The notes: generated by a model not told the origin, from the sequence alone. Positions 29,042 through 37,339 are shown, counted from the stretch's first letter. The stretch is 64,000 bases of DNA from Bacillus sp. 1780r2a1 (GCA_024134725.1 CP099863.1:1793501-1857500), one strand, 5' to 3'. Numbers and translations are program-made.

Positions 29042-29057
29042 GTTCTCAATAAAGAAC
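29042..29057. promoter_or_regulatory. SinR-like operator 4 in the leader
   Basis: GTTCTCAATAAAGAAC has both half-sites with one imperfect centre. It ends 17 bases before the peptide start codon, immediately before the ribosome binding site. Confidence 0.65.
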
Positions 29058-29074
29058 AAAGAGGAGAGAAGAAG

Positions 29075-29272
29075 GTGCAAAATAACGTACATGAAGCGCC
29101 CAAAGTACTAAATCATCAAGCTATTCAGTTTGAAACGGCTCAAAGCTGGAATCCGGGCAAGGGAAACCGAGATCATCCTGGAACAGGAAACGATGGAATA
29201 AACTTTCCACCAGGCAACCCTAATCCACCAGGTGGTGCAGGCACGCCAGGAAAAGGTAATGGGAAGAAGTAA
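29075..29272 (+). CDS. Putative RiPP precursor or exported Pro/Gly/Asn-rich peptide
   Basis: The peptide has 65 residues, starting at GTG 29075 behind AGGAG; the frame opens earlier but without a site. Residues 1-25 look like a leader: P9, V11-L12, F19 and T21 in APKVLNHQAIQFETAQSW fit the spacing of lasso leaders (YxxPxL...T) recognised by PqqD-like proteins. Residues 26-65 are a Pro/Gly/Asn tail (27 of 40 residues), with PGKGN at 27-31 and again at 58-62, no Cys, and a Lys-Lys end. If T21 is the lasso Thr at -2, positions 7-9 of the core hold no Asp or Glu, so a lasso ring is not possible there. Modification and export by the downstream proteins are inferred. Confidence 0.7.
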   Translation: MQNNVHEAPKVLNHQAIQFETAQSWNPGKGNRDHPGTGNDGINFPPGNPNPPGGAGTPGKGNGKK

Positions 29273-29295
29273 GAAGCTTCCTGTTAAAGTAAGGC

Positions 29296-29327
29296 TAGTA
29301 GTCAATGGTTTCCATTGACTGCTGTTT
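29296..29327 (+). terminator. Attenuating hairpin between peptide gene and enzyme genes
   Basis: AGTCAATGG and CCATTGACT, extended by four weaker pairs, form a hairpin followed by TTTT. Placed between a small precursor gene and its enzymes, partial termination would give more peptide message than enzyme message. Confidence 0.7.
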
Positions 29328-29356
29328 TAAAAGTTATGGATTGAGGAGATAAAAAA

Positions 29357-30142
29357 ATGAAAATCATGCATACACGAATTGCTGATCATAACATTGATAT
29401 ATATACGGACTCCAAACGTGCTTGGGCATTTCTTAGTCAATATTTTTTCTGTTTCGAACGTAGAGAGAAAGATAGCGACCATCTTCAAATAGAAATAGAG
29501 ATGGGTTATGGCGTATCTTTTACTGATTACAGTGTTGAAACAAAAGACGAGCTTGATGTCATTACTTTTAAAAGAGCAGATTATAAAATTGAAGTAGATC
29601 ATGGGTATAAAAAAGCGAAAATAATGGCGTATGATGAATTAGCTTTAAAGCATGCCACAATGAATCTATACAGCGCTTTTATCGTTCACCACAACTGGGG
29701 AATTTTACTTCATTCATCCTGTGCTGTAGACAATGAGCAAGCACATATTTTTACAGGCCACTCTGGGGCTGGAAAATCAACAGCAGCACAATTGTCACAG
29801 CCTAGATTGTTATTATCTGATGAAGCGACAATAGTAAAAGTTCAAACAGGTAGCGTTATGATATATAATTCACCGTTCCGCAGTGAACTTCACGCAAAAG
29901 AGGTTGAACAACCCATTCCGCTTGCGAGTATTCAACTACTATATCAAGCACCTAGAAATGTAAGAATTCAACAAAGAAAATCCGTTGCTCTAGTGGAGTT
30001 AATTGATAAGGTTTTTTACTGGTCATATAGAAAAGAGCAGGTTTCTCAACTTATGAAGTTGTTAAAGCAAGTAGCAGATGAAGTACCAGTGTATCATCTG
30101 CATTTTCAAAAAAACAATACGTTTTGGGAGTTGATTTCGTAA
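29357..30142 (+). CDS. HPr kinase-like protein of peptide cluster
   Basis: This 261-residue protein has a P-loop at residues 134-141 (GHSGAGKS) in the HPr kinase/phosphorylase C-terminal fold, then LLLSDEATIV. The first 110 residues are not HPrK-like. Such kinases occur in paeninodin-type clusters, where they phosphorylate the precursor's terminal Ser. Here the precursor ends in Lys-Lys, and its only candidates are Ser24, Thr21, Thr37 and Thr57. GAGGAG precedes the ATG. The stop overlaps the next start (TAATG). Substrate is inferred from context. Confidence 0.82.
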   Translation: MKIMHTRIADHNIDIYTDSKRAWAFLSQYFFCFERREKDSDHLQIEIEMGYGVSFTDYSVETKDELDVITFKRADYKIEVDHGYKKAKIMAYDELALKHATMNLYSAFIVHHNWGILLHSSCAVDNEQAHIFTGHSGAGKSTAAQLSQPRLLLSDEATIVKVQTGSVMIYNSPFRSELHAKEVEQPIPLASIQLLYQAPRNVRIQQRKSVALVELIDKVFYWSYRKEQVSQLMKLLKQVADEVPVYHLHFQKNNTFWELIS

Positions 30143-30408
30143 TGAGTTGTTATATCAGAAAAGAAAATTATGAGATTGTGGAAATAGATCAAGAGTGGGT
30201 TATTTTAAACACAGATGCTTATACTGTAACAACTATTAATGAACTGGGTAAATATTGTTGGACGTTACTAAATACCCCACAAAGCAGCAGTAGCTTATAT
30301 CAAGCTATTATAAATAAATATGAAACGAGTATAAATGCGTTAGAAAGTGACATAGAGTCTTTTTTACTAGAGTTAACGAGTTGTAACTTAATTGAGCATG
30401 CAAACTAA
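30142..30408 (+). CDS. PqqD-like peptide chaperone
   Basis: This 88-residue protein has the PqqD winged-helix fold: a WVILNTDAYTVTTINELGKYCWTLL core, then helices to LLELTSCNLIE. PqqD domains (RiPP recognition elements, B1 in lasso clusters) hold the leader for modifying enzymes. The start at ATG 30142 overlaps the kinase stop by one base and has GGGAG before it. It also overlaps the next gene, so the set is tightly coupled. Leader binding to the 29075 peptide is inferred. Confidence 0.82.
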   Translation: MSCYIRKENYEIVEIDQEWVILNTDAYTVTTINELGKYCWTLLNTPQSSSSLYQAIINKYETSINALESDIESFLLELTSCNLIEHAN

Positions 30409-30847
30409 AACAGGTCAAAGTTATTTGGTGAAAAAGATTATGGAACAACAAGGGTGGATCAATATTCCCGCAATTGGAATGAGTATGTACCCAAACATTA
30501 AAGAAGGAGATTCTTGTCGATTTGTAACGTGCAATCTATCCTATTTATCAAAGGGTGATATTGTTTTATTTGAATCTCAAGAAGGAAAGCTTGTGGCACA
30601 CCGGTTTATTTCTAGGAAACAAGACGACAAAGGAAGCTTTTACTTATTTAAAGGTGATACGAACTTACGTCTAGATGATGTTATTCGCCCAAGTTCAATT
30701 ATTGGAAAGTTAGAAACAATTAAAAAAGGTAATCGGATAATCGAGTCTACAAGCTTCTTAAATAAACTATGGGGAAGACTAGTAGTTTCATTGCCATTTC
30801 TATCGAGATTGTTAAATATATATATTCATCGCGTTCTTGGGAAGTGA
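30398..30847 (+). CDS. S24/S26-type signal peptidase-like protein (Ser-His type)
   Basis: This 149-residue protein has signal-peptidase motifs: the nucleophile Ser29 in IPAIGMSMYPNIKEGD, and KGDIVLFES...KLVAHRFISR with His68 where bacterial enzymes have Lys. That Ser-His layout is of the SipW/ER type. A C-terminal hydrophobic stretch (about 122-145) could be a membrane anchor. It may cut the peptide's leader or another exported protein. ATG 30398 lacks its own strong site and overlaps the pqqD-like gene, so coupling is likely. Confidence 0.78.
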   Translation: MQTKTGQSYLVKKIMEQQGWINIPAIGMSMYPNIKEGDSCRFVTCNLSYLSKGDIVLFESQEGKLVAHRFISRKQDDKGSFYLFKGDTNLRLDDVIRPSSIIGKLETIKKGNRIIESTSFLNKLWGRLVVSLPFLSRLLNIYIHRVLGK

Positions 30848-30865
30848 ATATAGAGGTGTAAGAAC

Positions 30866-32683
30866 ATGAATGTTAAACGATTCATTGAAGGGTTAAACAT
30901 TGAGCAGTACTTATCAATTAAAGATATGAAGCGCATTTTTGTATGGGTAGCCCCGTATGTTAAGCGATATAAGATAGCTTATATTGGACTGTTTGTCTTA
31001 CTATTTGTAGACATAGCTGTAACCTTGGGGTTTGCCTGGTTCTTTGGAAATATAACAGATGCAGCTGTCCACAGCGATTTTGAAAAATTAAAGTGGTTTG
31101 TTTTGGTAGGAATAGGATTGTCTTTTATTAGTATCGTAACTAATTTTATTGATACATACTTAGAAGCAATTGCTATAAATGCAGTAAAAAGAGACGTGAA
31201 CTTGGATTTATATAAGCGTCTCTTACTTTTAAGTGAAAAAAATATATCTAATAAGCATTCGGGAGAGCTTGTTTCACACTTTACAAACGATATTCATAAA
31301 ATTGAAGGAGTCATCGGCCGGGGATTAATTAACTTAATTCGCTTTCCAGTTATATCAATTGCCGCGTTAATTTATCTAACTAATATTAGTTGGAAACTTT
31401 CATTATTTAGTCTATCAGTAGCCCCGGTTGCAATGCTAGGAGGAGCAGTTTTTGGTATCCTTCTACGAAACAACAGTCGAATTGTCAATGAGTTGATTAG
31501 TCAGATTATCAGAAAGTTGAATGATACATTTCAAGGTCTTACAATCATTCGGTCTTTTACATTGGAAAACGTCTTCTTTCAAAGCTATGGAAATAAAATT
31601 AAGGATCTTTATAACCTAGAGCTTAAAGAAACGAAGATTAAAGGCTGGTTTTATGCGGGAGGACAAGCGGTTGGTTCAACCGCATTTTTAATTAGTCTAG
31701 TAGTTGGAGCTTATTTTGTAACAAGTGATGTCATTACAATAGGTGCATTATTAACTTTTGTCAATTTAATTAATCACCTGATTTCACCACTTACAGGGTT
31801 AGCTGGTCAGTGGGCAGGCTATCAGCGTGCAATATCTGCTTTAGAACGAATTGTAGATGTATTTGAACAGCCAATAACATCAAAAGCTTTACCTACTCAG
31901 CAATCGGCTAAATATCCAGTTCATCATAGTGAAATTGAATTTCGAAATGTTTCATTCAAATATAATGAGGGTGAAGACCTTTTTAGTAATCTAAACTTGA
32001 AAGTACCAGCTGGAAAAGTGACTGCAATTGTTGGGCCAAGTGGTGGTGGCAAGTCTACATTATTTAAATTATTACAGCGTTTTTATGAACCTGATTTAGG
32101 TTGTGTATTAATTGATAGTAATCCTCTTCAAAACTTAAGTATTGAAGAAGTGAGAAACTCAATTTCCTATGTGCCGCAAGAAACATTTTTATTCAGTGAC
32201 ACTGTAAGAGAAAATTTAAAAATGGCAAAACCTTGCTTGACGGATGATGAGATGTATCAAGCTTCACGTCATGCTAATATCCATCAAGATATTGAAGCTT
32301 TAGCTAATGGATATGACACTGAAGTGGGAGAGCGAGGGTCTAAATTGTCAGGTGGGCAAAGACAACGTGTTGCTATTGCAAGAGCGCTTTTAAAAGATGC
32401 ACCTATTCTGCTGTTAGATGAAGCAACATCTGCTTTAGATAATGAAGCGGAGCATCTTATTAAGGAATCTTTAAGTCAACTTATGAAGAATCGAACAACA
32501 TTAATTATTGCTCATCGATTGTCGACCATACAGCACGCTGATTTTATTGTAGTAATGGATCAAGGAAAGATTGTACAAGTAGGTGCTCATACCGAGCTAA
32601 TAAAGGAACAGGGGTTATATCGAGAGCTTCATGATAAACAATTTTTTAAAGAAGAACCTTCTCAACAACCTATCACATGTTGA
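30866..32683 (+). CDS. ABC exporter (MsbA-like half transporter) of peptide cluster
   Basis: This 605-residue protein fuses a six-helix membrane domain (about residues 30-330) to an ATPase domain. Walker A is GPSGGGKS at 390-397, signature LSGGQ at 494-498, Walker B LLLDEATSALD near 517, and the switch His is in IIAHRLST. There is no C39 peptidase at the N-terminus, so leader removal must come from elsewhere, perhaps the S26-like protein encoded just upstream. Homodimers of this type export peptides or lipids. AGAGGTG precedes the ATG. Confidence 0.9.
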   Translation: MNVKRFIEGLNIEQYLSIKDMKRIFVWVAPYVKRYKIAYIGLFVLLFVDIAVTLGFAWFFGNITDAAVHSDFEKLKWFVLVGIGLSFISIVTNFIDTYLEAIAINAVKRDVNLDLYKRLLLLSEKNISNKHSGELVSHFTNDIHKIEGVIGRGLINLIRFPVISIAALIYLTNISWKLSLFSLSVAPVAMLGGAVFGILLRNNSRIVNELISQIIRKLNDTFQGLTIIRSFTLENVFFQSYGNKIKDLYNLELKETKIKGWFYAGGQAVGSTAFLISLVVGAYFVTSDVITIGALLTFVNLINHLISPLTGLAGQWAGYQRAISALERIVDVFEQPITSKALPTQQSAKYPVHHSEIEFRNVSFKYNEGEDLFSNLNLKVPAGKVTAIVGPSGGGKSTLFKLLQRFYEPDLGCVLIDSNPLQNLSIEEVRNSISYVPQETFLFSDTVRENLKMAKPCLTDDEMYQASRHANIHQDIEALANGYDTEVGERGSKLSGGQRQRVAIARALLKDAPILLLDEATSALDNEAEHLIKESLSQLMKNRTTLIIAHRLSTIQHADFIVVMDQGKIVQVGAHTELIKEQGLYRELHDKQFFKEEPSQQPITC

Positions 32684-32704
32684 GAGGAGAGAAAGGAGAG
32701 TTCA

Positions 32705-33706
32705 ATGATTCATACATTTATACAACAAATTTACATGGACCACCCTCTTGCATATCAAAAACATGACTATCAAAAGTTACTAAATGAAATTGAGAAAGAC
32801 GCCGTGTCTTCTCAAGTTTATTGCTTGCTAAAAAAATATGGAAAACTAGAAGAAATACCTTTAGATATGCGTAACAGACTTGAACAAGTTTATAAAAAAA
32901 TAGTGTTTCAAAACTTAATTATTAAGAAAGAAAAAGATGATGTCTTAAAGGCACTTACAGAGTTTGGTATAGCAGTCATTGTACTTAAAGGTACTTCTTT
33001 TGCAGAACGGTACTATGGGCATATAGGTGCAAGACCAACCTCTGATATTGACGTATTAATTAAGCCAGATAATCTAGCCAAAGCAAAAGAAATCGTGATT
33101 TCTATGGGATTTAATGTTGAGAATGAGCCAATTGAAGGGCATTTTCATGTTACTTTTAGCAAATATATGCCAGGCTCTATCGTACCATTGATGGTGGAAC
33201 TTCACTGGAACATTTTAAGAAGTAACACGTCTGTATTAAACATTGAAGAATTTTGGGCGGCCTCCACCCCTGAAAAAAACAATCCATATATTAGAAACTT
33301 AGACCCTCAGCATGAGTTTTATATGATTTGCTTGCATGGATGGCGACATAACTTAGACGCAGCAAAGTATTTTTTAGATATCATTCAAATGTGTGAGATT
33401 TTAAAAGGTAAAATTGATATTCCAAAAATGCTAACAGACTCCAAGCAGCATCACACAAGAAAACGTTTAGAAAAAACGCTATCTATTGTTCATCAAACAT
33501 ATCCTGAGTTAGAACATTTAAGTTTTTACTCGGCTATTAATCACGAAAAATACAAGCTCGACTATTATGTCCATCGTCATACTAAAGTTTCATTGATAAG
33601 ATATATTGATCGTATATCACATCGTTTTTTTAACTATGATTTAATTACGTATAGCTTTAAAGAAATAAAAAAGTGGTGCATTCAAAGGTATAATAACAGC
33701 AGATAA
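32705..33706 (+). CDS. Nucleotidyltransferase-family protein of peptide cluster
   Basis: This 333-residue protein is of the NTP_transf_5 type: the core GIAVIVLKGTSFAERYYGH and ARPTSDIDVLIK carry the metal-binding D114 and D116, followed by VELHWNIL and a C-terminal helical region (LCLHGWRHNLDAAKYFLDI). Homologues are found in lasso clusters such as pseudomycoidin. It is the last gene of the operon, preceded by AAAGGAG. The reaction (nucleotide or other group transfer) is not known here. Confidence 0.82.
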   Translation: MIHTFIQQIYMDHPLAYQKHDYQKLLNEIEKDAVSSQVYCLLKKYGKLEEIPLDMRNRLEQVYKKIVFQNLIIKKEKDDVLKALTEFGIAVIVLKGTSFAERYYGHIGARPTSDIDVLIKPDNLAKAKEIVISMGFNVENEPIEGHFHVTFSKYMPGSIVPLMVELHWNILRSNTSVLNIEEFWAASTPEKNNPYIRNLDPQHEFYMICLHGWRHNLDAAKYFLDIIQMCEILKGKIDIPKMLTDSKQHHTRKRLEKTLSIVHQTYPELEHLSFYSAINHEKYKLDYYVHRHTKVSLIRYIDRISHRFFNYDLITYSFKEIKKWCIQRYNNSR

Positions 33707-33776
33707 AGTAGAGGTAGCAAAAATAAACCACTTTTTACTGCTTTTGAAGGTTTCTGCTCTTTTCTTAGGTCTATCC

Positions 33777-33831
33777 ATTCACTTTTATCAAAAAAATTCC
33801 ATAAATATCATTCTATCTCATCAAAGTGAAT
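33777..33831. repeat. Inverted repeat after the peptide operon
   Basis: ATTCACTTTTAT and ATCAAAGTGAAT are twelve-base arms with a 31-base AT-rich centre. It may be a weak terminator or an operator for the next gene. Confidence 0.35.
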
Positions 33832-33916
33832 CTGTGGAATTTATGATACAGTAAATGTAGCTATTTTCTGAAAGTGTTGTTTCAGAAAGGGTAAGATGAG
33901 TGGATGGAGGTAGACA

Positions 33917-34309
33917 ATGAAACCATTTAAAAAACTAATTGAAGAATTAGGAAATAAAGTCGATGTCTTGACAAGTAAGCAGTCGAGCATTTATTTTGAA
34001 AAATTAGTGGGACAATTTCCCTTTACAAAAACCAATACCATTGATTGGAAACGCGTGCTAATCAAAGAAAGATGTGAACAGGTTCAGCAGGTTATTCAAT
34101 GGCTACAAACGATGAAAATTTATGATGAACACGTTATTCTATTTTCAAAAGATTATCAAATTCCAGCTGTCCGAGTAAATTTAAAAGAAGCATTACCGGT
34201 CGTGACAAAGCTTCAAGACTGTCATTTGTTTATTTATTGCCCAACAATTGAGTATGTGATTGAGTGGGTGAAAGAGAAGTGTTTTACTATCGGACTAGCT
34301 GCAAGGTAG
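33917..34309 (+). CDS. Conserved hypothetical protein
   Basis: This 130-residue soluble protein has no signal peptide. Helical N-terminal part to about residue 75 (VQQVIQWLQTMKIYDEHV) is followed by LFIYCPTIEYVIEWVKEKCFTIGL. AGGAGGTAG stands before the ATG and a strong terminator follows, so it is a real single gene. I do not recognise it. It lies after the peptide operon but has its own signals. Confidence 0.65.
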   Translation: MKPFKKLIEELGNKVDVLTSKQSSIYFEKLVGQFPFTKTNTIDWKRVLIKERCEQVQQVIQWLQTMKIYDEHVILFSKDYQIPAVRVNLKEALPVVTKLQDCHLFIYCPTIEYVIEWVKEKCFTIGLAAR

Positions 34310-34314
34310 CACAT

Positions 34315-34350
34315 AAAAAGCATCGTCGTTCTATACGACGGTGCTTTTTT
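34315..34350 (+). terminator. Terminator
   Basis: AAAAAGCATCGTCGT and ACGACGGTGCTTTTTT form a strong stem-loop after the preceding gene. Confidence 0.88.
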
Positions 34351-34379
34351 CTTTGCAAGCATAAATTTACTACTTTTTG

Positions 34380-34433
34380 TTGACATTATAAAAAAAGTAC
34401 GTATAATTAACATTAATCAAATTGTTAATTATA
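34380..34433 (+). promoter_or_regulatory. NAD operon promoter with NrtR-type operator
   Basis: TTGACA (34380-34385), 16 bases, TATAAT (34402-34407). The palindrome TATAATTAACA (34402-34412) and TGTTAATTATA (34423-34433) has perfect eleven-base arms separated by ten bases, and its left arm covers the -10 box. The regulator encoded next is an NrtR-like protein, so self-repression is likely. Confidence 0.75.
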
Positions 34434-34455
34434 AATTCAATCAGGAGACAGGGCA

Positions 34456-35226
34456 ATGTTAAATCATGATCAAAAAAGTGTAAAAAAAGAATACCCAAAG
34501 CCATACGGATATACGGCAGATATTGCTGTGTTTACGATTGTAGCTACTGAAAAAGAAGCATATAAACCACCAAAAATGGTATTAAAATTAATGTTGATTC
34601 AACGAGCAATTTTAAATGCCGAAGGTGAACAAAACATTGAAGCAGGTAAATGGGCGCTTCCAGGTGGCTTTGTACACCCTAACGAATCGGCTTATGAAGC
34701 AGCTAAGCGTGAACTAGAAGAAGAAACGGGCGTATCGGGTATTCATATGAAGCAGTACGGAATATACGATAAACCTGGTAGAGACGCACGGGGATGGGTT
34801 ATTTCAAATGCTCATTATGCTATTGTGCCAGAAGAAATGTTGGCAAAAAGGCAAGCGAATGACGATGCAGCAAACGTTGAGTTGTTTGACCTAGAAGAAG
34901 TTTTTTCACTGCCATTGGCGTTTGATCACGCTCAAATTATTCAAGATGGCATTACTGAAATAAAAAAAGATCTCCTACAAACGACGGTTGCACAAAAGTT
35001 TTTACCTAAAATGTTTACTTACTCTGAACTTCAGGCTGTATTGCTTACAATTACGGATAATCCAGCAATTCGGAGTGATCAGGCGTTTGCGCGTAAGATT
35101 CGCATGCTGCCTTTTATTGAAGAAGTAGAGGGACAAACAACAACTAGAACATCTAAAAAGCCAACAAAGCTATATCAGTTTATTGATGCAGATTTTGCTA
35201 CATCTATCTACACAGCTAGGTATTAA
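34456..35226 (+). CDS. NUDIX-domain regulator of NAD metabolism (NrtR-like)
   Basis: This 256-residue protein has an N-terminal NUDIX domain (about residues 15-150, Nudix box with GGFVHPNESAYEAAKRELEEETGV near 72-95) and a C-terminal winged helix (about 180-255: MFTYSELQAVLLTI, FARKIRMLPFIEE). NrtR proteins repress NAD genes and are released by ADP-ribose. The Nudix box looks intact (REL-EE), so hydrolase activity is possible. It is the first gene of an NAD salvage operon with a promoter palindrome, which supports the regulator role. Confidence 0.85.
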   Translation: MLNHDQKSVKKEYPKPYGYTADIAVFTIVATEKEAYKPPKMVLKLMLIQRAILNAEGEQNIEAGKWALPGGFVHPNESAYEAAKRELEEETGVSGIHMKQYGIYDKPGRDARGWVISNAHYAIVPEEMLAKRQANDDAANVELFDLEEVFSLPLAFDHAQIIQDGITEIKKDLLQTTVAQKFLPKMFTYSELQAVLLTITDNPAIRSDQAFARKIRMLPFIEEVEGQTTTRTSKKPTKLYQFIDADFATSIYTARY

Positions 35227-35242
35227 CTACTCAACAATTTGT

Positions 35243-35262
35243 TTATTGTTAATTACCAATAA
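35243..35262 (+). promoter_or_regulatory. Second palindrome in the NAD operon
   Basis: TTATTG and CAATAA flank TTAATTAC. This repeats the TGTTAATTA core of the upstream operator, between the regulator and nicotinamidase genes. It could be a second NrtR site. Confidence 0.5.
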
Positions 35263-35274
35263 GGGGGCAAAGTA

Positions 35275-35823
35275 ATGAGAGCACTTATAAACATTGATTA
35301 TACGAATGATTTTGTAGACGATAAGGGAGCTTTAACTTGTGGAGAGCCTGGACAGCGAATTGAATCGGAAATAGTTAGCTTAACCAAGGAATTTATTGAT
35401 AACGGTGACTATGTGGTATTTGCGATTGATTTGCACGAAGAAAATGATCAATACCATCCTGAAACCAAATTATATCCGCCGCATAATATCAGAGAAACAA
35501 AAGGAAGAAGTTTATATGGTAGGTTACAAGAGGTATATGATACGTACACAGAAAGCCAAAACACTTACTGGATGGATAAAACAAGGTACAGTGCTTTTGC
35601 AGGCACAAATTTGGAAATGAAGCTTCGGGAAAGAGGCATTACTGAAGTGCATTTAATAGGGGTATGCACCGATATTTGTGTTTTGCATACTGCTGTAGAT
35701 GCCTATAATAAAGGCTTTAATATCACAGTGTATGAAAAGGCAGTTGCAAGTTTTAACCAAGCAGGGCATGAATGGGCATTAACTCATTTTACGAATTCAC
35801 TAAACGCAACGGTTATTAAATAA
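35275..35823 (+). CDS. Isochorismatase-family hydrolase, probable nicotinamidase
   Basis: This 182-residue cysteine hydrolase begins with the catalytic Asp in LINIDYTNDFV. It has a metal-site-like IDLHEEN and HPETKLYPPHN, Lys in WMDKTRYSAFAGT, and the catalytic Cys in GVCTDICVLHTA. Position in an NAD operon directly before pncB strongly suggests conversion of nicotinamide to nicotinate. The family is certain; the substrate is inferred. Confidence 0.85.
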   Translation: MRALINIDYTNDFVDDKGALTCGEPGQRIESEIVSLTKEFIDNGDYVVFAIDLHEENDQYHPETKLYPPHNIRETKGRSLYGRLQEVYDTYTESQNTYWMDKTRYSAFAGTNLEMKLRERGITEVHLIGVCTDICVLHTAVDAYNKGFNITVYEKAVASFNQAGHEWALTHFTNSLNATVIK

Positions 35824-35854
35824 GTTGTGCATTGATTATTTGGAGGAAAATAGA

Positions 35855-37324
35855 ATGACTTTATATAAAGATGACAGCATTATGCTTCATACGGATTTGT
35901 ATCAAATTAATATGGGTGAAACTTATTGGGAAGATGGCATTCATAATAAGAAATCAGTGTTTGAGGTATTCTTTCGCAAGCTTCCATTTGGAAACGGCTA
36001 TGCAGTGTTTGCTGGGTTAGAGCGCATTATAAATTATATTGAAAGCTTTCGTTTTTCAGAATCAGACATTATGTATTTACGTGAAGAAGTAGGATTTAAA
36101 GAAGACTATTTAGATTTTTTAAAAGAGCTACGCTTTACAGGGAATATTCGCTCAATGGTAGAAGGAGAACTTGTGTTTCAAAATGAGCCTATTTTACGAA
36201 TTGAAGCCCCCCTCATTGAAGCTCAGCTTGTTGAAACAGCTATTTTAAACATCGTCAATTATCAAACGCTAATTGCTACAAAAGCTTCTCGAATTAAACA
36301 TGTAGTTGGAGAGCAAATAGCAATGGAATTCGGTACTCGCCGCGCTCAGGAAATGGATGCAGCAATCTGGGGAACAAGAGCGGCATACATCGGTGGATTT
36401 CAGGCCACGTCAAACGTGAGAGCAGGAAAGAAATTTGGTATTCCAGTGGCAGGAACGCATGCGCACTCAATGGTTCAAGCTTATAAAGACGAGTACGTAG
36501 CGTTTCATAAATACGCTCGCCGCCATAAAGACTGTGTATTCTTAGTTGATACGTATGATACCTTAAAATCAGGCGTGCCAAATGCTATTAAAGTTGCACA
36601 AGAATTAGGCGATAAAATAAACTTTCGAGCGATTCGATTAGATAGTGGAGATTTAACATACCTTTCTAAAAAAGCACGCCAGCTTTTAGATGAGGCTGGA
36701 TTTGTTGATACAAAAATCGTTGCTTCAAATGACCTTGATGAAGATACTATTATGCATTTAAAATCTCAAGGTGCTCAAATTGATATGTGGGGTGTTGGTA
36801 CAAAGCTTATTACGGCATATGATCAGCCGGCATTAGGTGCTGTATACAAGCTTGTATCTATTGAAGGAGACAGCGGTGAAATGGTGGATACAATTAAAAT
36901 TAGTGCTAACCCAGAAAAAGTAAGTACACCAGGTTTAAAGCGCGTATATCGTATCATTAATAAGCTGAATGGACGATCAGAAGGAGATTACATTACTCTT
37001 GAGGGTGAAGATCCGCAAAGTGAGGAAAGGTTGAAAATGTTTCATCCAGTTCATACGTTTATCAGTAAGTTTGTAACCAACTTTGAGGCGAAAGAACTTC
37101 ATCAAGATATTTATAAAAATGGAGAGCTGGTGTATCAAACACCAAATTTACAGGCGATTCAGCAATATGCAGAAGATAATTTAGAGTTGCTTTGGGATGA
37201 ATATAAGCGCACGAGAAATCCAGAAGAATACCCGGTTGATTTAAGTGAAAAGTGCTGGGAAAACAAAGCGCGTCAAATAAATGAAGTGCGTAAAAAAGTT
37301 TCGTCCAAATTAAATCAAGGTTAA
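35855..37324 (+). CDS. pncB: Nicotinate phosphoribosyltransferase
   Basis: This 489-residue enzyme makes nicotinate mononucleotide from nicotinate and PRPP. Diagnostic blocks are HTDLYQINMGETYWEDG (N-terminus), EFGTRRAQ, GTHAHSMVQAY, FRAIRLDSGDLTYLSKKAR and WGVGTKLITAYDQPALG. I start at ATG 35855 behind TGGAGGA; the frame opens ten codons earlier. It takes nicotinate from the preceding hydrolase and feeds the NadD-like and NadE steps. Confidence 0.95.
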   Translation: MTLYKDDSIMLHTDLYQINMGETYWEDGIHNKKSVFEVFFRKLPFGNGYAVFAGLERIINYIESFRFSESDIMYLREEVGFKEDYLDFLKELRFTGNIRSMVEGELVFQNEPILRIEAPLIEAQLVETAILNIVNYQTLIATKASRIKHVVGEQIAMEFGTRRAQEMDAAIWGTRAAYIGGFQATSNVRAGKKFGIPVAGTHAHSMVQAYKDEYVAFHKYARRHKDCVFLVDTYDTLKSGVPNAIKVAQELGDKINFRAIRLDSGDLTYLSKKARQLLDEAGFVDTKIVASNDLDEDTIMHLKSQGAQIDMWGVGTKLITAYDQPALGAVYKLVSIEGDSGEMVDTIKISANPEKVSTPGLKRVYRIINKLNGRSEGDYITLEGEDPQSEERLKMFHPVHTFISKFVTNFEAKELHQDIYKNGELVYQTPNLQAIQQYAEDNLELLWDEYKRTRNPEEYPVDLSEKCWENKARQINEVRKKVSSKLNQG

Positions 37325-37339
37325 AAGGGGATACTGAAG

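Noticed and set aside
29075-29272. The peptide gene as a true lasso peptide precursor.
   Set aside because: The leader is lasso-like, but no Asp or Glu stands at core positions 7-9 after T21, and the cyclase and B2 genes are missing.
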